A stretch of DNA of 64,000 nucleotides from Lysobacter ciconiae (GTDB lineage: Bacteria > Pseudomonadota > Gammaproteobacteria > Xanthomonadales > Xanthomonadaceae). Position 1 is the first letter of the stretch, and each line of letters opens with the position of its first letter. The stretch spans positions 1,347,001 to 1,411,000 of the forward strand of contig NZ_CP063656.1 of assembly GCF_015209725.1 (NCBI RefSeq), written 5' to 3'. Below the pieces are notes generated by a model, which ran no database searches, was not told the DNA's origin, and saw only the letters and a program-made list of their open reading frames with translations. The translations under genes and the position numbers were made by a program. Below, one piece after another: positions 35,189 through 42,469 of the stretch.

Positions 35189-35278
35189 GGAAGAGTGGCC
35201 GAGCGGTTGAAGGCACCGGTCTTGAAAACCGGCGAAGGGTTAAACCTTCCGTGGGTTCGAATCCCACCTCTTCCGCCA
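35189..35278 (+). tRNA. tRNA-Ser (anticodon UGA)
   Basis: A 90-base tRNA gene. The acceptor stem GGAAGAG pairs with CTCTTCC followed by G and an encoded CCA. The anticodon stem is CCGGT/ACCGG with the loop CTTGAAA, so the anticodon is TGA, which reads UCA codons. The long variable arm (GCGAAGGGTTAAACCTTCC region) is the serine identity feature recognised by SerRS, whose gene lies nearby. The T arm is GTGGGTTCGAATCCCAC. Confidence 0.97.
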
Positions 35279-35397
35279 TTTCCCCGGTTCAAATCCTTTC
35301 GCTGCGGCCCGATGCCACGCCCTATGTTGCGCGGGGTCAAGCGCGGCGGTAGCCTCGCGTGGAGGGGACTACATGGATCGTAGACAAGGAGGGGTCA

Positions 35398-36045
35398 ATG
35401 GGAATTACGGTTTTCATCGTGGACGACCACGCGCTGGTGCGTACCGGCATGCGCATGATCCTGTCGGCCGAGGACGGTATCCAGGTCGTGGGCGACGTGG
35501 AGAGTGGCGAGCTGGCCTTGCCGCTGATCCGCCAACTGCAACCCGATGTGGTGCTGTGCGACCTGCACCTGCCCGGTGTGAGTGGGCTGGAGGTCACCGA
35601 GCGGGTGGTGAAGGGCGGGCACGGCACGCGGGTGATCATCGTCTCGGTGCTGGAGGACGGCCCGATGCCGCGGCGACTGCTGGAGGCTGGCGCGTTCGGA
35701 TACGTCGGCAAGGGCGGCGATGCCACCGAGCTGGTGCGTGCGGTACGCGCGGTGGCCCGCGGTCGACGCTATCTGGCCAGCAACATCGCCCAGAACCTGG
35801 CGCTGTCCGGGCTGGAGGGGGACGATTCCCCGTTCGATGAGCTCTCACCGCGCGAGCTCGAAGTGGCGTTGCTGTTGGCCCAGGGGCTGCGCCAGGAGGA
35901 GATCGCCCGGCGGTTGTGCCTGAGCGCGAAGACGGTCAACACGCACAAGAGCCGGATGTTCGAGAAGCTGGGCATCAGCGACAACATCGCGCTTGCCAGG
36001 CTGCTCGGCCAGCACGGTCTGCTGGAGCCCAGCCGGGTGCTCTAG
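35398..36045 (+). CDS. Two-component response regulator, GacA/UvrY-like
   Basis: A 215-residue response regulator. The receiver domain (residues 1-120) has the acidic pair VDDH at residues 9-12, the phospho-acceptor aspartate in DVVLCDLHLPGVSGLEV near residue 55 and the switch lysine in GYVGKGG near residue 105. A LuxR-type helix-turn-helix follows (LSPRELEVALLLAQGLRQEE, then LSAKTVNTHKSRMFEKLGI). The sequence is most like the GacA/UvrY group that drives Csr small-RNA genes, though the cognate sensor is not here. AAGGAGGGG precedes the ATG. It ends next to a large palindromic terminator. Confidence 0.85.
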   Translation: MGITVFIVDDHALVRTGMRMILSAEDGIQVVGDVESGELALPLIRQLQPDVVLCDLHLPGVSGLEVTERVVKGGHGTRVIIVSVLEDGPMPRRLLEAGAFGYVGKGGDATELVRAVRAVARGRRYLASNIAQNLALSGLEGDDSPFDELSPRELEVALLLAQGLRQEEIARRLCLSAKTVNTHKSRMFEKLGISDNIALARLLGQHGLLEPSRVL

Positions 36046-36098
36046 CCGGCCGGGCTGTTCAGGGCAGGGCGGCCAGAGCCGCGAAGGATCAGTACAAA

Positions 36099-36130
36099 AT
36101 GAAACGGGCCGCGTACGCGGCCCGTTTCAT
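36099..36130. terminator. 32-bp perfect palindrome, bidirectional terminator
   Basis: A fully self-complementary 32-base sequence (stem ATGAAACGGGCCGCG, central TA) lies between the converging response regulator and rne genes. On the rne side it is followed by ATTTTG, and on the other side by TTGG, so termination is likely stronger for rne. Confidence 0.75.
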
Positions 36131-36161
36131 TGGTGGCTTTGAACCACCGCCTTCGCAAACG

Positions 36162-39100
36162 TCAGGCGTTGTGCTTTTCGTCCGCCGCGTCCTTCGCTTC
36201 CGGATCCTTCTGCTTCTCTTCGGCGCTCTGGCCTGCCGCGTTGTTGCTACCGGGACCGTCGCTGTCGAAGAGGTGGGCCGTCCGCGGTTGCTCGTCCTTG
36301 CGGGCATTCACCGCTTCCGCTGCAGGCTCCACCGACACCGTCTCCGTTCGCACAACGGTTGGCGGAGCGACTACGACCGCCGGCAGCGCCGATGGTGCGT
36401 CGCCGGAGTCATCGTCGGCGTTCTCGCCCGTGATGTAGCCGGGATTGGCGCGGACCTGAGGGGCCTGCACCTTGGCAGCCGTGACCTTCGCAGTTGGCAT
36501 CCTCTCAGCCGGCGTGGCCGCGTCTGCATCCGCCCGGGCGGGCTCCGGCGCGGGTTCTTCCGAAGCCGGGGTCGCCGAATCAGGCGACTGAGCCTTGTCC
36601 GAATCCGGACTGTCCTGCGCCGCCGGCGCGTCGCTGCCGTGGGTCTCGCTGCCTTCGTCCGCGGCAACCGTCTGCTTGCGGGCCCTCGGCTGACGCGGCG
36701 TCCTCGGCGCGCGTGGCTTGCGCGCCCTTGGTGCGGCAGCGTCCCCGGCGTCGGCACTTTCTGCGCTGTCCGCGCTGTCGGCACTTTCGCCGGTCTCCAC
36801 ACCGTCGTCGGCCTCCGGACCCTTCGGCGCTGCCGGTTCCTGCGAGGTGGCGTCGGCGGCCGCGGTCCCGTTTTTCGCGGAGGCCGCCTTCGCCTCGGGC
36901 TCTACGCCCGCTCGCTGCGTGCCCGACCTCGACTCCGCCTTCCGCGCTTCGTGCTGTGTGTGGTCGGACTCCGGCACGTCATCAAAATCAAACTCCGGCT
37001 GCGCCCGGCTGACTGCCGTCGAAGCGCCACTGGTCTGCGCCTCGCCTGAGCCTTCCTCATCGGCGGAAGCTTCATCGGTCAGGACGTTGTCGGACGTGTG
37101 ATCCGGGGCCGAACCCGCGTCGGCGCCACCACGGCGACGGCGACGTCCACCACGACGGCCGCGGCGACGGCGACTAGTGCCGTCCGGATTGTTGTCGTCC
37201 TCGGCCGGGCCGTGGCCCGGAGCCGTGCTCTCCACCGGCTGCGTGTTCTGGGCCGCGCGTGCGTGGTCCTTTTCTGCGGCGCGCTCGGTTCCCGTTGAAG
37301 CCGCGGCGGCCGTGGCAACCGCGGCCGCCACCGCCGGCTGATCGGCGTTGTCGACCTGCGGAGCGCTGACATCGCGACCGGATCGATCACCGCGGGGCTG
37401 GCGGGGCTGGCGCTGCGTCGACTTCTCCGCGGCATCCATTGCCGCCACGTTTGTCTCGTCCTGGCGACGCGGCTGCTTTTCCCGCTGCTGTCGCGGTCCG
37501 CGTCCATTGCCCGACGCGGCGCGATCATCCTGGGACGGACCGTTGCCACGCTGGGCGTCGTCACGGCGTCCGCCGTCGCGGCCTTGTTGCTTGCCGCCAC
37601 CACGGCGCTGCCCGCCGCGATCCTGACGGTCACCGCGCTCGCCGCGCTCGCCGCGCTCGGCCTGGCCAGTGCCGTTGGAACGGCCACGAGCACTGCCCGA
37701 GCGCTCGGTCGCCGTATCGGTCGTCGGCTCAGGGGTGCCGCGGAAGAACCGCATGATGCGGTCGACCATGCCGACCGAGTGGGTGGGTGCAGCAGCTGCC
37801 ACCACCACCGGGGTCGGCGCGACGGGCGCGGGCACGTCAGCCTGGCGCGGTTCACGCAACGGCGCCGGCTGGGCCGGCCTGACATTGGTCACCGCGGCGA
37901 TGACCGGAACATTGAGGTTCGCCTTGGTCAGCGCGTGGGTTGGCAGCTTGCGCTGGCTTCCGCGGTGGTAGCTCGGACGGTTGCTGTCTTCGCCCAGCTC
38001 GTTGTCGCGCAGCCGGCTGACTTCGTAATGCGGGGTCTGCAGGTGCTCGTCGGCCACGATGACGATCGGCGTGCCGTGGCGCCGCTCGATCTCGCTGATC
38101 GCGCGACGCTTCTCGTTGAGCAGATAGTTGGCAATCTCGACCGGCGCCTGGACCAGGATCTGTCCGGTGTTCTCCTTCATCGCGTGCTCTTCGCTCACGC
38201 GCAGGATAGAAAGCGACAGGGACTCGACACTGCGCATGCGGCCATGCCCTTCGCAGCGCGGGCAGACCAGCTGGCTGGACTCGCCCAGGCTCGGACGCAG
38301 CCGCTGCCGGCTCATCTCCAGCAGGCCGAAGCGGGAAATACGGCCGACCTGGACGCGGGCGCGATCCTGCTTGAGCGCGTTCTGCAGGCGGTTTTCGACC
38401 TCGCGCTGGTGCTTGCTGGAGGACATGTCGATGAAATCGATCACCACCAGTCCGGCCAGGTCGCGCAGGCGCATCTGGCGGGCGACTTCCTCGGCCGCCT
38501 CCAGGTTGGTGTTGAACGCGGTTTCCTCGATGTCGCTGCCGCGCGTCGCGCGTGCCGAGTTGACGTCGACCGCGGTCAGCGCCTCGGTCTGGTCGATGAC
38601 CAGCGCGCCGCCCGAGGGAAGGCGCACGTCGCGCTCGTAGGCGTTCTCGATCTGCGACTCGATCTGGAATCGGTTGAACAGGGGCACGTCGTCGGTGTAG
38701 TGCTTGAGCTTGCGCAGGTTGTGCGGCATCACCTGCTCGACGAACTCGCGCGCCTCGGCGTACATCTCCTCGGTGTCAACCAGCACCTCGCCGATGTCCG
38801 GACGCATGTAGTCACGCAGGGCGCGGATGATCAGGCGGCTTTCCTGGTAGATCAGGAACGGCGCGGGCTTGGTCAGCGCCGCGTCGGCCACCGACTTCCA
38901 GACCTGCAGCAGGTAATCCAGGTCCCACTGCAGTTCCTCGGCATCACGGCCGACACCGGCGGTGCGGATGATCACGCCCATGTCGTCGGGGATGTTCAGC
39001 GCATCCATCGCACGCTTGAGTTCGGCGCGGTCCTCGCCCTCGATCCGGCGCGACACGCCGCCCGCGGTGGGGGAGTTGGGCATCAGCACCATGTAGCGCC

Positions 39101-39467
39101 CGGCCAACGAGATGTAGGTGGTCAGCGCCGCGCCCTTGTTGCCGCGCTCTTCCTTGTCCACCTGGACCACGACTTCCTGCCCTTCGCGCAGCAGTTCCTT
39201 CAGACCGGCCTTGTTGTGGTCCACGCCCGCGGCGAAATAGTCGCGCGAGATCTCCTTCATCGGCAGGAAGCCGTGTCGATCACCGCCGTATTCGACGAAC
39301 GCCGCCTCCAGCGAGGGCTCCAGGCGGGTGATCTTGCCCTTGTAGATGTTGGACTTTTTCTGTTCCTGCGACGGTTGCTCGATATCGATGTCGTACAGGT
39401 TCTGCCCGTCGACAATCGCGACGCGCAGCTCTTCGGCCTGCGTCGCGTTGATCAGCATGCGTTTCAT
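36162..39467 (-). CDS. rne: Ribonuclease E
   Basis: An 1101-residue RNase E, the scaffold of the RNA degradosome. The catalytic half (about residues 1-520) has the S1 domain (NIYKGKITRLEPSLEAAFVE), the metal-binding aspartates in TAVDVNSARATRG and GLVVIDFIDMSS, and the zinc link CPRC near residue 405. The C-terminal half is low-complexity with Arg/Gly/Gln-rich and acidic Ala/Glu/Pro-rich stretches, where RNA and partner enzymes usually bind. ATG 39467 matches the conserved MKRMLINAT start and has GAGGA upstream. The long leader has small hairpins that may serve autoregulation. Confidence 0.96.
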   Translation of the reverse strand: MKRMLINATQAEELRVAIVDGQNLYDIDIEQPSQEQKKSNIYKGKITRLEPSLEAAFVEYGGDRHGFLPMKEISRDYFAAGVDHNKAGLKELLREGQEVVVQVDKEERGNKGAALTTYISLAGRYMVLMPNSPTAGGVSRRIEGEDRAELKRAMDALNIPDDMGVIIRTAGVGRDAEELQWDLDYLLQVWKSVADAALTKPAPFLIYQESRLIIRALRDYMRPDIGEVLVDTEEMYAEAREFVEQVMPHNLRKLKHYTDDVPLFNRFQIESQIENAYERDVRLPSGGALVIDQTEALTAVDVNSARATRGSDIEETAFNTNLEAAEEVARQMRLRDLAGLVVIDFIDMSSSKHQREVENRLQNALKQDRARVQVGRISRFGLLEMSRQRLRPSLGESSQLVCPRCEGHGRMRSVESLSLSILRVSEEHAMKENTGQILVQAPVEIANYLLNEKRRAISEIERRHGTPIVIVADEHLQTPHYEVSRLRDNELGEDSNRPSYHRGSQRKLPTHALTKANLNVPVIAAVTNVRPAQPAPLREPRQADVPAPVAPTPVVVAAAAPTHSVGMVDRIMRFFRGTPEPTTDTATERSGSARGRSNGTGQAERGERGERGDRQDRGGQRRGGGKQQGRDGGRRDDAQRGNGPSQDDRAASGNGRGPRQQREKQPRRQDETNVAAMDAAEKSTQRQPRQPRGDRSGRDVSAPQVDNADQPAVAAAVATAAAASTGTERAAEKDHARAAQNTQPVESTAPGHGPAEDDNNPDGTSRRRRGRRGGRRRRRGGADAGSAPDHTSDNVLTDEASADEEGSGEAQTSGASTAVSRAQPEFDFDDVPESDHTQHEARKAESRSGTQRAGVEPEAKAASAKNGTAAADATSQEPAAPKGPEADDGVETGESADSADSAESADAGDAAAPRARKPRAPRTPRQPRARKQTVAADEGSETHGSDAPAAQDSPDSDKAQSPDSATPASEEPAPEPARADADAATPAERMPTAKVTAAKVQAPQVRANPGYITGENADDDSGDAPSALPAVVVAPPTVVRTETVSVEPAAEAVNARKDEQPRTAHLFDSDGPGSNNAAGQSAEEKQKDPEAKDAADEKHNA

Positions 39468-39944
39468 TGTTGCATTCCTCGCGCGCTCTACCGCGCGGAA
39501 CGCCTTGGCGTTTCGCCTCTGGACACTGCGTCCCGTCGCCGCGGAATGGAACCTGCAGGCCGGTGAACCGGCGTGCGCGCGCTGACGTGACCTGACAATT
39601 TCCAGCGCTTCTACACCACGGCACACCGCGGGAGCGCTTGTTTTTGTTGCTTACCAAATTTTGGGGCCGGAGGCGTTTCGGGCAGATGCCGTGACGCCGC
39701 TCGGGTCGTGTTCATCGACCGGTGGTTGACGGGGTATTCGACAAAACCGGACGAGCCGAGGTTCCACCGTGCTGGCGCTGCTAACATGGCCGCCCCGAGG
39801 GCGGGGGTCAGACGCAGACCGGAATCGCAGGTTGGGCTTTTGGCCCGTGTTCCGGCTACCGACGTAGTGTGGTGGCCGCAACGACTTTCCTGCGAAATCA
39901 AAACCTTATCTCGCGTCGCGAGTGTATCAGATAACTTCCCCAGA
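39468..39944. promoter_or_regulatory. Divergent rne/rluC intergenic region (477 bases)
   Basis: No gene is seen. It must hold promoters for both rne (minus) and rluC (plus), but I could not place them with confidence. Just upstream of the rne ribosome site are two inverted repeats, CGCGCG-CTCTAC-CGCGCG (39480-39497) and AACGCCTTGGCGTT (39499-39512). They could form leader hairpins like those through which RNase E controls its own mRNA in E. coli. Confidence 0.5.
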
Positions 39945-40916
39945 ATGACCCATTCAGATAGCCAGCAAAGCCATGCCGGAGCGCGCGTTGCGGTGGTTCC
40001 CGAGGACCGCGAAGGCCAGCGGCTGGACAACTTCCTGCTCGGTCTGCTGAAGGGTGCTCCCAGGTCGCTGGTCTACAAGCTGGTGCGGTCCGGCCAGGTG
40101 CGCGTGAACGGGGGCCGCGCGAAGGCGGATCGCAAGCTGGAAAGTGGCGACAAGGTCCGCATTCCCCCCGTTCGGGTGGAGCCCGAGGGCGAGCGACCCG
40201 CACCGCCGCGCGGGTTCATGGATGCGCTGGAGGCGGCAATCGTCCATGAGGATGCCCGGTTGCTGGTGCTCAACAAGCCCTCAGGCGTCGCCAGCCATGG
40301 CGGCAGCGGCATCAGCTTTGGCGCCATCGAGACCCTGCGTGCGCTGCGGCCGGGGCAGGGCCTGGAGTTGGTGCATCGGCTGGACCGCGACACGTCCGGT
40401 GTCCTGGTGGTGTCCAAGAAGCGCTCCACGCTGACCGAGATGCAGGCGCTGATGCGCGAAAGCACCAGCGGCGCGGGCGGCATGCGCAAGCGCTACCTGG
40501 CGTTGCTGATCGGGCGGATGCCCGATGGAACGATGAGTGTCGACGCCCCGCTTCACGTGGGACTGCGCCAGGGCGGCGAGCGCCACGTGCAGGTGAATCC
40601 CTCAGGCAAGTCGGCGCTGAGCCATTTCAAGGTGCTGGAGCGGCGCGGTGGGCATTCCTACTGCGAGGTGCGCATTGAAACCGGGCGTACCCACCAAATC
40701 CGAGCGCACGCGCAGCACATCGGTCACACTGTTGCCGGCGATGACAAGTACGGGGATCCGGAGGTCAACCGCCGCCTGCGTGATCAGGCAGGACTGAAAC
40801 GTCTGTTCCTGCATGCAGCCACGCTGGAATTCGCCCTGGACGGTGGCAAAACGCCCTACAGCCTCACCGCGCCACTGGCGCCCGAGTTGCTGGATGTCCT
40901 CGACCGCCTGAAATAG
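39945..40916 (+). CDS. rluC: 23S rRNA pseudouridine synthase RluC
   Basis: A 323-residue RluA-family pseudouridine synthase. The N-terminal S4 RNA-binding domain (residues 20-80, LDNFLLGLLKGAPRSLVYKL) precedes the catalytic domain with the signature ELVHRLDRDTSGVLVVSK near residue 145, whose second aspartate is the nucleophile. IETGRTHQIRAHAQHIG near residue 245 is the second family motif. RluC modifies positions 955, 2504 and 2580 of 23S rRNA in E. coli. Its place opposite rne is the same as in E. coli and other gammaproteobacteria, which supports RluC over RluD. Confidence 0.93.
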   Translation: MTHSDSQQSHAGARVAVVPEDREGQRLDNFLLGLLKGAPRSLVYKLVRSGQVRVNGGRAKADRKLESGDKVRIPPVRVEPEGERPAPPRGFMDALEAAIVHEDARLLVLNKPSGVASHGGSGISFGAIETLRALRPGQGLELVHRLDRDTSGVLVVSKKRSTLTEMQALMRESTSGAGGMRKRYLALLIGRMPDGTMSVDAPLHVGLRQGGERHVQVNPSGKSALSHFKVLERRGGHSYCEVRIETGRTHQIRAHAQHIGHTVAGDDKYGDPEVNRRLRDQAGLKRLFLHAATLEFALDGGKTPYSLTAPLAPELLDVLDRLK

Positions 40917-40965
40917 GCGTAGCAGGCTGCACGCCCTTCAGCGCCGGCGACGACCGTTCATCCCG

Positions 40966-41415
40966 CTACTGCGGCAGCCCGCCGGACACGTCCCGGCAGC
41001 GTTCCGAATCCATGTCCGGGGCGGTGAACTTCACCGGCACCCGGAGCGGAGACTCCGCCGGCTGGCCACGACTGGTGCCGGCCTGGAACTTCCAGCCCTT
41101 CACCGCGTCCACTGCCGCCGCATCGAGTTGTGGGTGCCCGCTGGTGTCCTCGACCTTCACGTTCTTGGGAATCCCGTCGACGCCAATGGTGAGCAGCACG
41201 CCCACCTCGCCTTCAATCCCGGCGCAGGCGAGCTCCTCGGGGTACTCCGGGGGCGGCGTCTCCACGGCCATGGGCTGTGTCGGTGCGACCTGAGTGGGCT
41301 GGTCGGCCTGCTCGGAGCTGCAACCGGCCAGCATCAGGCCAATGGCGAGCGCGGAAACGGCCGGGAACAGCATCCAGCGGCGGATGGAAAGGGGTTGCGG
41401 GCGTATGCCGGGCAT
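40966..41415 (-). CDS. Lipoprotein with TonB C-terminal domain
   Basis: A 149-residue lipoprotein. The signal has the lipobox LMLAGCSSE. A short proline-rich spacer is followed by a TonB-type C-terminal domain (GEVGVLLTIGVDGIPKNVKV, then AAVDAVKGWKFQAG). The residue after the lipid cysteine is serine, so the protein would normally be sorted to the outer membrane, which is odd for a TonB domain. It has no ExbD-contacting helix, so it is unlikely to work as a normal energy transducer. GCAGGAG precedes the ATG. It follows phhB by five bases. Confidence 0.78.
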   Translation of the reverse strand: MPGIRPQPLSIRRWMLFPAVSALAIGLMLAGCSSEQADQPTQVAPTQPMAVETPPPEYPEELACAGIEGEVGVLLTIGVDGIPKNVKVEDTSGHPQLDAAAVDAVKGWKFQAGTSRGQPAESPLRVPVKFTAPDMDSERCRDVSGGLPQ

Positions 41416-41420
41416 GTTGT

Positions 41421-41762
41421 TCACTCCTGCAGGGCGTCGGTTTTGGCGGCACAGATGAAATCGTTCTCGCTCAGGCCGCACACGTCGTGGGTCGAGAAAC
41501 GCACCTCGCAACGATCGTAGTGCACGCCCAGGTCGGGGTGGTGGTCCTCGCGATGGGCGATGAAGGCCAGCGCGTTGACGAAGGCGATCGTCCGATAATA
41601 GTTGTCGAATTTGAACGTGCGGGTCAGGGCGCGACCGTCCTCGGCCAACGTCCAGCCGTTGAGTTGGCTGTGAAGCTCCCGGACCTGGGCTTCGTCAAGT
41701 CGGTGGCTGGCGCCCTTGCGCGGGACGCAATGGGCCTGGGCGAGCGGAATCCTGTCGTTCAT
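41421..41762 (-). CDS. phhB: Pterin-4a-carbinolamine dehydratase
   Basis: A 113-residue PCD/DCoH-family enzyme. The active-site signature is FIAHREDHHPDLGVHY near residues 67-82, with the histidine pair HH and a tryptophan in LNGWTLAEDG near residue 37. It dehydrates the carbinolamine formed by pterin-dependent hydroxylases such as phenylalanine hydroxylase, or assists molybdopterin metabolism. Neither phhA nor tyrosine-degradation genes are in the window. CAAGGAG precedes the ATG. It lies directly upstream of the TonB-domain lipoprotein and opposite nfuA. Confidence 0.92.
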   Translation of the reverse strand: MNDRIPLAQAHCVPRKGASHRLDEAQVRELHSQLNGWTLAEDGRALTRTFKFDNYYRTIAFVNALAFIAHREDHHPDLGVHYDRCEVRFSTHDVCGLSENDFICAAKTDALQE

Positions 41763-41849
41763 GGCAACTCCTTGAAGGGCAGGCTGAACACTGTTCGCAG
41801 CCTTGCCGGGGCTTAACGGTGGCATACGGTTGTATAGCGCCAAGCCCGT

Positions 41850-41855
41850 TAGAAT
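41850..41855 (+). promoter_or_regulatory. Candidate -10 box giving a leaderless nfuA mRNA
   Basis: TAGAAT is followed by six bases (AGCGGC) and then the ATG of nfuA. No Shine-Dalgarno exists. TTGTAT (41830-41835) is upstream but the spacing of 14 is too short for a normal -35 box. Confidence 0.4.
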
Positions 41856-41861
41856 AGCGGC

Positions 41862-42455
41862 ATGATCCAGATATCCGAATCGGCACAGACCCATTTCCGC
41901 AAGCTCATCGAACGCGAGGCGATCCCCGGCCTGGGTGTACGCCTGTCGGCAGTGAATCCGGGAACGCCGCGCGCCGACGTCCGCCTGGAATTCACCGAAC
42001 CGGCCGAGCTCGATGGCGATGAATGGGCGATTGATTGCAAGGGCTTCACGCTGTGGCTGGAGGCGGACAGCGTCAGCGCACTGGATGGCGCCGAGATCGA
42101 TTACGAAGCCATGGCAACGGGAGGCCAGTTGCAGATCCGCGCTCCGAAGATCAAGGGCGCGGTTCCCGGCGAGGCGGCATCGCTGGTGGAGCGTGTGCGC
42201 TACCTCATCGAGCACGAAATCAACCCCCAACTGGCGACGCACCGCGGCAACGTCGCGTTGCAGGAGGTCACGGCGGACGGGATCGTGGTGCTGCGCTTTG
42301 GCGGTGGCTGCCACGGGTGCGGGATGGCCGACGTGACGCTGAAGAACGGCATTGAGAAGACGTTGCGCGAGAAGGTGCCGGGTGTAACCGGCGTGCGTGA
42401 TGCAACCGATCACGATAGCGGCGCCGCACCGTACATCGCGCGCGGCGCCAGCTGA
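41862..42455 (+). CDS. nfuA: Fe-S cluster carrier NfuA
   Basis: A 197-residue iron-sulfur carrier. The N-terminal half is a degenerate A-type (IscA-like) domain that lacks its cysteines. The C-terminal Nfu domain has the cluster-binding CHGC in RFGGGCHGCGMADVTLKNG near residue 150. NfuA delivers 4Fe-4S clusters to targets and is important under oxidative or iron stress. It has no ribosome site; a -10-like TAGAAT lies six bases before the ATG. It is opposite phhB and 14 bases upstream of a transmembrane repetitive protein. Confidence 0.95.
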   Translation: MIQISESAQTHFRKLIEREAIPGLGVRLSAVNPGTPRADVRLEFTEPAELDGDEWAIDCKGFTLWLEADSVSALDGAEIDYEAMATGGQLQIRAPKIKGAVPGEAASLVERVRYLIEHEINPQLATHRGNVALQEVTADGIVVLRFGGGCHGCGMADVTLKNGIEKTLREKVPGVTGVRDATDHDSGAAPYIARGAS

Positions 42456-42469
42456 CCGACCGGTCGCCT

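Noticed and set aside
37100..37700. Repeat-like, biased sequence that could suggest a CRISPR or tandem repeat
   Set aside because: It encodes the low-complexity Arg/Gly/Gln and Ala/Glu-rich C-terminal half of RNase E; there are no regular repeat units with spacers.
37584..39566. A 660-codon plus-strand ORF opposite rne
   Set aside because: It mirrors the conserved catalytic half of RNase E; no protein family features.
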